Origin: Streptomyces bathyalis
Lineage (GTDB): Bacteria; Actinomycetota; Actinomycetes; Streptomycetales; Streptomycetaceae
Direction: 5' to 3'
DNA length: 64,000 nucleotides
NCBI RefSeq assembly: GCF_015910445.1
Contig: NZ_CP048882.1
Location: 6,445,501 to 6,509,500, forward strand
A model generated the notes under the pieces. The model searched no databases. It saw nothing but the letters and a program-made list of their open reading frames with translations, and had not been told where the DNA came from. Below, in pieces: positions 1-8,155 of the stretch. Each line of letters opens with the position of its first letter. Position 1 is the stretch's first letter. The position numbers were made by a program, and so were the translations under genes.

Positions 1-180
1 CCAGTGCTCCGCGGTGGCGTATTCGACACCCTCCACCTCGAAGGGGGCAGGCCACCACTGGCTCAGGCAGCCCTTGCCGATGGCGCCGTCCCGCCGAGGC
101 CGATGGCCATAAAAGTAGAGGTACTTGAAGCGCTCGCCGCGTGCGGCGCGTTCGGCGAGTTCAGCGACGTTGTCGACCAT
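1..180 (-). CDS. NADAR-family protein, N-terminal part (cut by left edge)
   Basis: Reading left from ATG at 180, 60 codons lie inside the window and the C-terminal part is lost at the edge. The visible part carries GHRPRRDG at residues 25-32, then KGCLSQWW and the terminal ATAEHW, which is the opening signature of NADAR (YbiA/RibX-like) proteins. Members of this family cleave N-glycosidic bonds, either of phosphorylated riboflavin intermediates or of ADP-ribose adducts on guanine. The substrate here cannot be told from 60 residues. It lies on the same strand as the ATPase upstream, 102 bases away. The family assignment is firm; the biological role is inferred only from family knowledge. Confidence 0.82.
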   Translation of the reverse strand, partial: MVDNVAELAERAARGERFKYLYFYGHRPRRDGAIGKGCLSQWWPAPFEVEGVEYATAEHW

Positions 181-282
181 GGCGTGATTCTGGCAGCGCC
201 GGGGTGCATTGCTCGACTGTTTATCAGGTGAGCCGGAGACCCCGGCGAATACCCTGCCGTGGAGCCCCCGGTCCGGCCCCGA

Positions 283-1443
283 CTACAGGTACAGGCCGGA
301 GCCCTCGCCGTCGTTCTGCACGGGAACCGAGGCCGGCGAGGTGCCCTTGCGGAGCGCGAACAGCTCGGCCAGCGTGGCGCCTTCGCGACCGATTCCCTCT
401 TCCGTACCGAGCCAGTTGACGGCCTCCTTGCGGCTGAGGGCGCCGACCTCGATGCGTGCCAGACATCTGCCCGGCCTCACCACCGCGGGGTGCAGCCGCT
501 CCAGGTCCTCGTTCGTGGTCACGCCGACCAGCACGTTGCGGCCCTGGCCCAGCAGACCGTCCGTCAGATTGAGCAGACGTGAGAGGGCCTGGCCCGCGGC
601 GTGCTTGGCCTCACCGCGGATCAACTCGTCGCAGTCCTCCAGGAGAAGGAGCCGCCAGCGCTGCTCGTCGGAGTCGCTGTCGTCGGCGCCGATGGCGATG
701 TCCATCAAATAGCCGATGTTGTTGAACAGATGCTCCGGGTCGAGGACGCAGTCCACCTGGCACCAGTCGCGCCACGAACGCGCGAGCGTGCGCAGCGCCG
801 AGGTCTTGCCCGTGCCGGGCGGGCCGTGGAGCAGCAGCAGACGGCCCGAGACCTCGTCCGGCGTGACCTTCATCAGCCCGTCCATGGCATCGGCCACGCG
901 CGCCGTGTAGTTGGGACGTACCTCCTGCCAAGTGCCCGCGGTGATGGCACGGGTGGTGCGGCGCGGGCCGCGCATCGGCGAGTGGTACCAGAAGCCCATG
1001 GAGACCTTGTCGGACTGCGGTTCCGGCTCGTCCTCCGCGCCGTTGACGGCCTCGTCGAGCCGCTTCTGGGCGAGTTCGCCGCTGACCGCCGTCACCGTGA
1101 CGTCCGCTCCGTGCGTCCAGCGCGAGACCAGAACCGTCCAGCCCTCACCCTCCGCCAGAACCGTGCTGCGGCCGTCGGCCTGCGCCTCGCGCAGTACCTT
1201 CGCATCCGGAGGCAGCAGCGTGCGGCCCTTCTTGACGCGGTCGACGGAGTGACTGCGCGAGTAGGGCTGCTCCCCCTTGGTGAAGCGGCCCAGGAAGAGG
1301 GCGTCGATGACGTCGGACGGCGAGTCGGTGTCGTCGATGGTCAGGTACGGAGTGATCGCGTGCTCGGGCCTGGTCGGAGAAGTCAGGGTGTCACTCCTGT
1401 CGGTGGTGGACGACCGGCGGGGCTGTGCTGGCATGGCTGCCAT
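283..1443 (-). CDS. DUF5925 / AAA-family ATPase
   Basis: About 386 residues from ATG at 1443; the frame stays open to a GTG at 1470, and no strong ribosome site separates the two. The N-terminal third (TIDDTDSPSDVIDALFLGRF onward) matches the DUF5925 domain that precedes an ATPase module in actinomycetes. The AAA module has Walker A GPPGTGKT near residues 207-214, Walker B LLLLEDCDE near 265-273, and a sensor-like stretch VLVGVTTNEDL followed by an RPGR arginine motif. It should be a soluble ATP-driven remodelling protein; no partner is known to me. It is divergent from the small gene at 1643. The ATPase call is secure, the physiological function unknown. Confidence 0.85.
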   Translation of the reverse strand: MAAMPAQPRRSSTTDRSDTLTSPTRPEHAITPYLTIDDTDSPSDVIDALFLGRFTKGEQPYSRSHSVDRVKKGRTLLPPDAKVLREAQADGRSTVLAEGEGWTVLVSRWTHGADVTVTAVSGELAQKRLDEAVNGAEDEPEPQSDKVSMGFWYHSPMRGPRRTTRAITAGTWQEVRPNYTARVADAMDGLMKVTPDEVSGRLLLLHGPPGTGKTSALRTLARSWRDWCQVDCVLDPEHLFNNIGYLMDIAIGADDSDSDEQRWRLLLLEDCDELIRGEAKHAAGQALSRLLNLTDGLLGQGRNVLVGVTTNEDLERLHPAVVRPGRCLARIEVGALSRKEAVNWLGTEEGIGREGATLAELFALRKGTSPASVPVQNDGEGSGLYL

Positions 1444-1642
1444 GATCCGGCATCCCGGGCCCGGGCGCACGCACGTTTCCGCCCGTCCGGCCGGAAACAG
1501 GTGCGTATCACAAGGCGTCCCGTATGTTCGTCAACGCGCCTGTGGGGCAGGTGAATCCTGTGACCGGGATACACGGGTGGAGCAGTCGGGCGTTAGGGTT
1601 GCGGTGCCCGGGCCTCGTGCCCTCGTACGGGTGGGGAGTGTC

Positions 1643-1909
1643 ATGGAACAGATAACAGTGAGCGGCAGGGCGCGAGTGCCCGCCATCAAATGCGGTACGG
1701 GTGCGACGAGTTCGCGCCTCGACCGGCATCTGGCTGTGCTCGCGGGCCCCGCCGTGCCGCAGGGTGAGACGGAAGAAGCGACTTCGCTCATGCGTGAGAT
1801 CACCAAGCGTGACTCCGCGCGTAACCGGTCCGCAACCCGGAGCGGGCGTGTCTCGCTGTTCGCGCCGCTGCGCAAACTGCGCCGCACGCTCTTCGGCGGC
1901 CGCGGCTGA
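1643..1909 (+). CDS. Small conserved actinomycete protein, unknown function
   Basis: 88 residues from ATG at 1643, preceded by GTGGGGAGTGTC as ribosome site. The protein has a basic C-terminus (SLFAPLRKLRRTLFGGRG) that could form an amphipathic, positively charged helix. There is no signal peptide, membrane span or recognisable domain. Proteins of this length and ending recur in Streptomyces, as far as I recall, which supports it being real. It is transcribed divergently from the ATPase and is followed by a strong hairpin terminator. I do not assign a function. Confidence 0.6.
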   Translation: MEQITVSGRARVPAIKCGTGATSSRLDRHLAVLAGPAVPQGETEEATSLMREITKRDSARNRSATRSGRVSLFAPLRKLRRTLFGGRG

Positions 1910-1967
1910 GCTTCCTTCCGCAGACCTTCCCCTGGGCCCTTCGGCCGGGGGAGACCCCGACCCTGCA

Positions 1968-2003
1968 CCCTGGGGCGGTGGCCGACCGGCCACCGCCCCA
2001 GGG
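1968..2003. terminator. Strong bidirectional hairpin terminator
   Basis: A perfect 16-bp stem (CCCTGGGGCGGTGGCC and its exact reverse complement) closes a 4-base loop GACC. It sits between the plus-strand small gene ending at 1909 and the minus-strand ISP-type gene ending at 2074, so it can terminate both. There is no U-tract, as is usual in Streptomyces. Confidence 0.8.
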
Positions 2004-2073
2004 CCGTGTCGTCCCGTCGTGCGATCCCGGCGCCGGTCGTTGGACGCCGCGCCTGTCACATCCCGGACTCTCC

Positions 2074-3336
2074 CTACAGCAGCGCCAGTTGGCCGTTGGG
2101 CCCTTCCTCCGGCACGTCGAGTACGGACGCCGGGAGACGTGACGCCGGGGGCACCGGCAGAAGACCGGCCCCTTCGAGCGCGGCGCGTCCCGGCTCCCCT
2201 GCGGATTCCAGCGAGCGGGCCAAGTCCCGCTGTTCCTCGCGCAGTTCGGCCAGCAGCGTCAGGACCGTGATCAGCTCCAGCAGTTCCGACGTCCACGCCT
2301 GCGGCCAGCTTCCGGGACGCAGGGCATCGAGCCTCCCCGCGTCCACGGGGGCCACCGACCGCTGCGCGAACCACGCCTCGAGCACGCCTGCGCCTCCGGC
2401 CTCGTACTCCCAGGCCTCCGGTGCCACCGGCGCCACACGGCCCTCACCGACGTGCAGCGCGCGCTCCTCCGCGTCATGGACGAGCTCCTCGGCCGTCGGC
2501 GCCGCAGCGGGCAACGGGGCACGCACGTACGGGCGATGACCGCCGGGCAGCCGGGGCCGGCCCTCGTACTGCTCTCCGGCACACCGCGCGCCCCGTGTGT
2601 GCAGCCACACCACCCGGCGTCCCAGATCGACGCCGCGCCGCCAGAGGCCCGGGTCCGCGGTCAGCGGCACCATACGACCCTGCGGGCCCGGCCGGGCCGC
2701 GGCGGCGGTCCAGGCGAGGACGTCTTCGGCCGTGACCGGCACGCCGAGCCGCACGGCGAGATGGTCCAGCAGCCCGGGGAGAAGGTTGGGTTCACGGCCG
2801 CCGGGACGTCTGTACAGCGGACGGATGCGTCCCGAACGCCCCACGGGCGCCTGCCCGTCGGGCAACAGCGCGGTGAAGGTGAAGAGGGGGCCGGGATGCC
2901 GGTGGTCGTGGGCGGTCTCCACCAGGTGCGTCTGGTGTGCGTCGCTCACCCGCCACAGCTGCGGCCGTGCCGCGTCGATGAGCCGGTGGTCAGGAATGAG
3001 CCACTGCTGGTCGAAGGGCCCGTGCAGGATGCGCACCGGCTCCGGGCACCCGCCCCGTTCCTGCGCGAGCGGCCCGCCGTGCGCCGGCATCCCGGGCAGC
3101 GGTGCCACGGCGCTGTGCAGCGTGCGGGAGCGGCTCGGCCCGAACAGCGCGGCACGCTCCGCCTCGTCCTCCGAGCGGACCAGGGCGTTCCAACGGCCCC
3201 GCAGCGCCGCGGCGTCGGGCCCGGCCACCCACCCGCGGCCCAGGCGCGGAGGCGCGACGGACCAGGGCATCACCTCGTCGAGCAGGGGCGCGTCGAGCAC
3301 AGGTGCGTCCTTGGTGCCGGGTCCGTCGTCGCTCAC
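2074..3336 (-). CDS. Stand-alone type ISP restriction-modification specificity-domain protein
   Basis: 420 residues from GTG at 3336. The sequence has the landmarks of the C-terminal target-recognition region of type ISP (LlaBIII-like) enzymes: MPWSVAPPRLGRGWV near the start, PCPEPVR-like CPEPVRILHGPFDQQWLIPDHRLIDAARPxLWRV, GRxGRIRPLYRRPGGxEPNLLPGLLDHLA, and a late SWPQAWTSELLELITVLTLL helix. No methyltransferase NPPY motif, helicase or nuclease module is present here or next door. The protein is therefore a free-standing relative of the specificity subunit; such singletons occur in many Streptomyces. Whether it binds DNA or acts in restriction is unknown. Family call good, function open. Confidence 0.72.
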   Translation of the reverse strand: MSDDGPGTKDAPVLDAPLLDEVMPWSVAPPRLGRGWVAGPDAAALRGRWNALVRSEDEAERAALFGPSRSRTLHSAVAPLPGMPAHGGPLAQERGGCPEPVRILHGPFDQQWLIPDHRLIDAARPQLWRVSDAHQTHLVETAHDHRHPGPLFTFTALLPDGQAPVGRSGRIRPLYRRPGGREPNLLPGLLDHLAVRLGVPVTAEDVLAWTAAAARPGPQGRMVPLTADPGLWRRGVDLGRRVVWLHTRGARCAGEQYEGRPRLPGGHRPYVRAPLPAAAPTAEELVHDAEERALHVGEGRVAPVAPEAWEYEAGGAGVLEAWFAQRSVAPVDAGRLDALRPGSWPQAWTSELLELITVLTLLAELREEQRDLARSLESAGEPGRAALEGAGLLPVPPASRLPASVLDVPEEGPNGQLALL

Positions 3337-3421
3337 CGCTCGATGCTACGAGGGGGTGCGTGCCGCCGTCAGCGGTGCGTGGCGCCCGCCGCTTCGTCCC
3401 GCCGCAGGTCGTCCGCCGTGC

Positions 3422-4174
3422 TCAGTGCGCCTGGACGGTCACCGAGAAGGAGAACCGGTCCCCGCGGTAGTGGATCAGTGCCACGTCCACGACCTGCCCG
3501 TCCTCGTCGTACGTCACGCCCGTGTAGTGCAGGATCGGGCTGAGCAGCGGCACATCGAGCAGCTTCGCCGTCGCCGGGTCGGCCAGCCGGGCCTCCACGG
3601 TGTCGGTGATCCGGCTGATCCGCACACCGACCGCGTCCCTCAGCACCTTCGTCATGGGCCAGCCGCGCTCCAGGTCGGCGGGGTCGATGTGCGGCGCGAC
3701 GCGGGGATGGATGTGGTTCTCCGCCCAGTTGGTCGCCTCGCCGCTCTCCGGGTCGCGGCGCAGCCGCCGGAAAACCGTCGTCTCCGCGACGCCCGGGAAG
3801 TGCTCGGCCAGTTCGGGCGGTACGGGGGCCGCGCCGTGGTCCAGCAACGTGGTCAGGTCGCCCGACTGCTGGGCCACGATCGTGTCGACCGAGCCCAGCA
3901 GCCGTACGGGCCTCGTCCTGCAGGCTTCGGGCTCGATGAACGTGCCGCGGCGCCGGTGCCGCGAGATCAGCCCCTCCGTCTCCAGCTCCTTCAGCGCCTG
4001 CCGCATGGTCAGCACGCTCACCCCGTAGTGCTGGGCCAGGCGCTCCTCCGTAGGCAGCCGCAGCGGCGACTGCGGCGTGCGGCCGAGTATCGAGGCCCGC
4101 AGGGACTGCGAGACCTGGTACCACAGCGGCAGCTTCCGGTTGAGCTCCAGCGAGTCAGGCGCGAAGACGGACAC
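3422..4174 (-). CDS. GntR/HutC-family regulator (UTRA domain), co-transcribed with hmgA
   Basis: 250 residues from GTG at 4174, preceded by GTAGGGAG at proper spacing. The N-terminal winged helix (LPTEERLAQHYGVSVLTMRQAL with recognition helix, then RHRRRGTFI wing) spans about residues 15-80. The rest (ATNWAENHIHP, ADPATAKLLDVPLLSPILHYTGVTYDEDGQVVD) is a UTRA effector-binding fold. It starts 11 bases after the hmgA stop, so it is the distal gene of an hmgA operon. The likely job is sensing homogentisate or a related aromatic acid and repressing hmgA, probably at the inverted repeat over the hmgA -10 box. Homogentisate regulators are more often IclR or MarR types, so this pairing is notable. 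Confidence 0.85.
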   Translation of the reverse strand: MSVFAPDSLELNRKLPLWYQVSQSLRASILGRTPQSPLRLPTEERLAQHYGVSVLTMRQALKELETEGLISRHRRRGTFIEPEACRTRPVRLLGSVDTIVAQQSGDLTTLLDHGAAPVPPELAEHFPGVAETTVFRRLRRDPESGEATNWAENHIHPRVAPHIDPADLERGWPMTKVLRDAVGVRISRITDTVEARLADPATAKLLDVPLLSPILHYTGVTYDEDGQVVDVALIHYRGDRFSFSVTVQAH

Positions 4175-4185
4175 AGGTGCACTCC

Positions 4186-5544
4186 CTACGGGCGGAAATG
4201 GCGCTGGAGACCCTGCCACACGTCGTCGTAGCCGGACTGCAGATGGGCGGCCTCCAGCGCCTGCGAGGTGGGGATCACGGGCCAGCGCGTCTCGAACATG
4301 AAGGCCAGCCCGTCGTCGATCTTCTGCGGCTTCAGCTCGGCGGAGCTCGCCCGCTCGAACGTCTCCCGGTCGGGTCCGTGCGCGGACATCATGTTGTGGA
4401 GCGAGCCGCCGCCCGGGACGAAGCCTTCCGCCTTCGCGTCGTAGGCGCCCTCGATCAGGCCCATGTACTCGCTCATCACGTTCCGGTGGAAGTAGGGCGG
4501 GCGGAAGGTGTCCTCGCCCACCAGCCAGCGCGGCGCGAAGACCACGAAGTCCACGCCGGCCAGCCCCGGTGTGTCCGACGGCGAGGTGAGGACCGTGAAG
4601 ATGGACGGGTCCGGGTGGTCGTAGCTGATGGTGCCCATCACGTTGAAGCGGCGCAGGTCGTAGACGTACGGGACGTGGTTGCCGTGCCAGGCGACGACGT
4701 CCAGCGGAGAGTGGTCGTATCTGGCGGCCCACAGGTTCCCGCAGAACTTGTTGACCACCTCGACCGGCCGCTCCGTCCCGCCGTCCTCCTCGTACGCGGC
4801 GACCGGCGCCAGGAAGTCCCTCGGATTCGCAAGGCCGTTGGCGCCGATCGGCCCCAACTCGGGCAGCTCGAAAGGCTGTCCGTAGTTCTCGCAGACGTAG
4901 CCGCGTGCCGTCGCGTCCAGCAGTACGGCACGGAAGCGCACCCCGCGAGGGATCAGCGCGATGTGCCCCGGCTCCGCGCGCAGCAGCCCGAACTCGGTGT
5001 GCAGAAGCAGCCCTCCGCGCTCCGGGACGATCAGCAGCTCGCCGTCCGAGTCGCAGAAGACCCGGTCCGTCATGGAGGTGTCGGCGGCGTAGAGGTGCAC
5101 GGCCATGCCGGAGCGCTGCGCCGCGTCGCCGTTGCCGCCGAGCGTCCACAGGCCGGTGACGAAGTCCGTCCCCTGCGGCGGATCCGGCAGCGGGTTCCAG
5201 CGCAGCCGGTTCGGGTCGGGTTCGGTCTCGTCGAAGGGCGCGCTGCGCAGGCCGCCGTTGCCGGTGCGCCGGAAGCGCGGATGTGCGGCCGAGGGGCGGA
5301 TGCGGTAGAGCCAGGAGCGGCGGTTGCGGGCGCGCGGCTCGGTGAAGGCCGTGCCGCTCAACTGCTCCGCGTACAGACCGAGCGGGGCGCGCTGCGGCGC
5401 GTTGCGGCCCACGGGCAGAGCTCCGGGCACTGCTTCGCTGCTGTGCTCGTTGCCGAAGCCGGAAAGGTGGACGAGCCCTTCCGCCGTCTTACGTGCCTGC
5501 TCCTGGCCTGCCGTACCGCCGTTGGCGCCGGTGCCGAGGGTCAT
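4186..5544 (-). CDS. hmgA: Homogentisate 1,2-dioxygenase
   Basis: 452 residues from ATG at 5544 with GGCAGGAG as ribosome site; the frame runs further upstream but the extension has no family similarity. The sequence shows the HGD fold from LSGFGNEHSSEA through PRGxRFR, ending with the iron site region PPYFHRNVMSEYMGLI and SLHNMMSAHGPD. It opens the ring of homogentisate to maleylacetoacetate in tyrosine/phenylalanine breakdown, using Fe(II) and O2. No maleylacetoacetate isomerase or fumarylacetoacetase lies next to it, so the pathway is completed elsewhere. It is first in an operon with the GntR regulator downstream. Length and motifs fit the family well. Confidence 0.95.
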   Translation of the reverse strand: MTLGTGANGGTAGQEQARKTAEGLVHLSGFGNEHSSEAVPGALPVGRNAPQRAPLGLYAEQLSGTAFTEPRARNRRSWLYRIRPSAAHPRFRRTGNGGLRSAPFDETEPDPNRLRWNPLPDPPQGTDFVTGLWTLGGNGDAAQRSGMAVHLYAADTSMTDRVFCDSDGELLIVPERGGLLLHTEFGLLRAEPGHIALIPRGVRFRAVLLDATARGYVCENYGQPFELPELGPIGANGLANPRDFLAPVAAYEEDGGTERPVEVVNKFCGNLWAARYDHSPLDVVAWHGNHVPYVYDLRRFNVMGTISYDHPDPSIFTVLTSPSDTPGLAGVDFVVFAPRWLVGEDTFRPPYFHRNVMSEYMGLIEGAYDAKAEGFVPGGGSLHNMMSAHGPDRETFERASSAELKPQKIDDGLAFMFETRWPVIPTSQALEAAHLQSGYDDVWQGLQRHFRP

Positions 5545-5576
5545 CGGATGCTCCTGCCGCTCATGTATCCCCCTGA

Positions 5577-5618
5577 ATTCCTGTACATGACCATAGGAAT
5601 GCCGGTGGTCCGCGTCAA
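5577..5618 (-). promoter_or_regulatory. hmgA promoter with overlapping inverted repeat
   Basis: On the minus strand TTGACG (5618-5613), a 17-base spacer and TATGGT (5595-5590) form a near-consensus promoter ending about 45 bases before the hmgA start. The 6-bp inverted repeat ATTCCT / AGGAAT (5577-5582 and 5595-5600) brackets the -10 region and is a candidate operator for the co-transcribed GntR protein. The promoter is seen in sequence; the operator role is inferred. Confidence 0.55.
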
Positions 5619-5800
5619 TGAGGTATGAGCAGCGGTGAGTCCGGCAACGAGCCGGGGTGAGTCCCGTGGACGCCGCCGGCCGCACCGCCTGCGCGGTGCC
5701 GTAACCCCTGTCACGTTCACCCACCTCCCGGGCGAATTCCCGCTCTCAGGGCCTACAGTTCGTGGCACGGAGTGACAACAGCACGGTCCGAGGGAGCGCG

Positions 5801-8155
5801 ATGACCGCTACCGGTACGCCCGAGACGTCCGCCGAAGCCACCGACGCCGCAGCCGGCACCCACGAGGAGACCGGGACCGGGCTCCGCATCTGTCCGCTGT
5901 GCGAGGCCACCTGCGGCCTGACCGTCACCCTCGAGAACGGGCACATCACCGGGGCACGGGGTGACCGCGACGACGTCTTCAGTCATGGTTTCGTCTGCCC
6001 GAAGGGCGCCTCGTTCGGTGAACTCGACTCGGACCCGGACCGGTTGACACGTCCGCTCGTGCGCGACGGAAGCGGTGAGCTGAGGGAGACCGGCTGGGAC
6101 GAGGCGTTCGCGGCCGTCGCCGCCGGCCTCGGCCCCGTGCTCGCGGGCGGGGAGGCCGACGCCGTCGCCGTCTACCTCGGCAACCCCAACGTGCACACCA
6201 TGGCGGGCGCCCTCTACCCGCCGCAGCTCCTCGGGGTGCTGCGCACCCGGAACCTCTACACCGCCAGCACCCTCGACCAGATGCCCAAGCATGTCTCCTG
6301 CGGCCTGCTCTACGGCGATCCGCAGGCCATACCCGTCCCCGACGTCGACCGCACCGATCACCTGCTGATCCTTGGTGCCAACCCCGTCGAGTCCAACGGA
6401 TCCCTCGCCACCGTCCCGGACTTCCCCGGCAGGCTGAAGCAGCTGCGCAGGCGCGGGGGACGCCTCACCGTGGTCGATCCGCGCCGCACGCGTACGGCGA
6501 AACTCGCCGACCGGCACGTGCCGATCCGTCCCGGCAGCGACGCGCTGCTGCTGATGGCGATGGTGCAGGTGCTCTTCGACGAAGGGCTCACCGACACCGG
6601 CGAGCTCGGTCCGCACCTGAGCGGGGTCGACGAAGTACGGGAGCTGGCCCGGGAGTTCACACCCGAAGCCGTCGAGGACGCCTGCGACGTACCGGCGGAC
6701 GACATCCGGGCTCTCGCGCGCGAGCTGGCGGCCGCCCCGAGCGCCGCCGTGTACGGGCGCGTCGGCTCCTCCACGGTCGAGTTCGGCACCCTCACCAACT
6801 GGCTGGTGGACGTCCTCAGCGCGCTGACCGGCAACCTCGACCGGCCCGGCGGCTCCATGTTCCCGCTCTCCGCCACCGCACGGCCTCCGCGCCCGGCAGG
6901 CACACCCGGCAAGGGCTTCGCGCTGGGCCGCTGGCACAGCAGGGTCGCCTCGCACCCGGAGGCCAAGTCGGAGCTTCCCGTCGTCGCACTCGCCGAGGAG
7001 ATCACCACGCCGGGCGAGGGCCGAGTACGGGCTCTGATCACCCTCGCCGGCAACCCGGTGCTCTCCGCACCCGACGGCGAAGGGCTCGAAAAGGCCCTGG
7101 CGGAGCTGGACTTCATGGTCAGCCTCGACCCCTACCTCAACGAGACCACCCGCCACGCCGACGTCGTGCTGCCTCCCGCCAGGCCCAGCCGCACCGCGCA
7201 CTTCGACTTCGCCTTCAACGCGCTGCCCGTACGCAACCAGGTCCGCTACACCCGCGCCGTCGTCCAGCCCGGCAAGGACGAGCTGGGAGAGGCGGAGATC
7301 ATGGCGCGGCTGCTGCTCTGCCTCGCCGGAAAGGCCGACGCTCCCGCCGCCGCGGTCGACGACGCCGTCATCTCCCGCGCCCTCGGCAGGGCCGTCGCCG
7401 ACCAGCACTCGCCCGTGCACGGCGAGGACCCCGAGAGTCTCGCGCAGCAGCTGACCGGGCGGGACGGCGTGGAGCGGCGCCTGGACATGATGCTGCGGCT
7501 CGGCCCGTACGGAGACGGCTTCGGCGCGGACCCCGAGGGGCTCAGCCTGGACAAGCTCCTTGCACACCCGCACGGCATCGACCTGGGACCGCTGCGTCCG
7601 CGGCTCCCTGAGCTGCTGCGTACCCGCTCGGGCACGGTGGAACTGTGCCCCGAGCCGGTCCGTGCGGACGTGCCGCGGCTGCGGGCAGCGCTGCAGCGGC
7701 GCACCTCCGGCGAGGCCCTCGTGCTCGTCGGACGGCGGCATCTGAGGTCCAACAACAGCTGGATGCACAACGTGCCGGCCCTTCGCGGCGGCACGAACCG
7801 CTGCACCCTCCAGATCCACCCCGAGGACGCCGCACGTCTCGGTCTCGCGGACGGTGCGGACGCCCGGGTCACCGGCGACGGGGGAGAGGTGACTGCACCG
7901 GTCGAGGTGACCGACGCCGTGCGCACGGGCGTTGTCAGCCTGCCGCACGGCTGGGGCCACGACCGCCCCGGTACGCGCATGCGGGTCGCCGCCGACGACC
8001 CGGGGGTCAACGTCAACCAGCTCCTGGACGGCACTTTGCTGGACCCGCTCTCCGGCACCGCGGTCCTCAACGGCTTCCCGGTGCGGGTGGCGCCGGCCGC
8101 GCCCGCCGCATCCGCGGCAGCCGCCGCGACGGCCGCCGTTCCGGATGCCGGGTGA
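5801..8155 (+). CDS. Molybdopterin-dependent oxidoreductase (formate dehydrogenase/nitrate reductase superfamily)
   Basis: 784 residues from ATG at 5801 with AGGGAG upstream. The N-terminus carries a [4Fe-4S] motif, CPLCEATCGLTV then VCPKGAS, followed by the typical DRLTRPLVR-x-GWDEA segment. Later parts show LGANPVESNGS and DPRRTRTAKLADRHVPIRPGSDALLL (molybdopterin-guanine dinucleotide binding) and a C-terminal molydop-binding domain with NNSWMHN...CTLQIHPEDAARLGLADGA. It lacks a twin-arginine leader, so it should be cytoplasmic. The residue coordinating Mo and the substrate are not evident. It is translationally coupled to the MFS gene (GTGA), hinting that the transporter moves its substrate or product. 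The alanine-rich last 25 residues look non-catalytic. Confidence 0.88.
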   Translation: MTATGTPETSAEATDAAAGTHEETGTGLRICPLCEATCGLTVTLENGHITGARGDRDDVFSHGFVCPKGASFGELDSDPDRLTRPLVRDGSGELRETGWDEAFAAVAAGLGPVLAGGEADAVAVYLGNPNVHTMAGALYPPQLLGVLRTRNLYTASTLDQMPKHVSCGLLYGDPQAIPVPDVDRTDHLLILGANPVESNGSLATVPDFPGRLKQLRRRGGRLTVVDPRRTRTAKLADRHVPIRPGSDALLLMAMVQVLFDEGLTDTGELGPHLSGVDEVRELAREFTPEAVEDACDVPADDIRALARELAAAPSAAVYGRVGSSTVEFGTLTNWLVDVLSALTGNLDRPGGSMFPLSATARPPRPAGTPGKGFALGRWHSRVASHPEAKSELPVVALAEEITTPGEGRVRALITLAGNPVLSAPDGEGLEKALAELDFMVSLDPYLNETTRHADVVLPPARPSRTAHFDFAFNALPVRNQVRYTRAVVQPGKDELGEAEIMARLLLCLAGKADAPAAAVDDAVISRALGRAVADQHSPVHGEDPESLAQQLTGRDGVERRLDMMLRLGPYGDGFGADPEGLSLDKLLAHPHGIDLGPLRPRLPELLRTRSGTVELCPEPVRADVPRLRAALQRRTSGEALVLVGRRHLRSNNSWMHNVPALRGGTNRCTLQIHPEDAARLGLADGADARVTGDGGEVTAPVEVTDAVRTGVVSLPHGWGHDRPGTRMRVAADDPGVNVNQLLDGTLLDPLSGTAVLNGFPVRVAPAAPAASAAAAATAAVPDAG

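Noticed and set aside
1..3336. NADAR, AAA ATPase and ISP specificity protein as one defence island
   Set aside because: The genes are on the same strand but separated by a divergent gene and a terminator, no nuclease or methylase is present, and each family occurs widely alone in Streptomyces.
3422..5149. 575-codon fusion of regulator with upstream sequence
   Set aside because: The upstream part is antiparallel-free shadow of hmgA in another frame; the GTG at 4174 with its ribosome site gives a normal-length GntR protein.
7645..8151. N-terminal extension of the MFS gene
   Set aside because: The frame is open but overlaps the molybdoenzyme and reads as Arg/Gly/Ala low complexity; the GTGA start at 8152 gives a normal MFS N-terminus.
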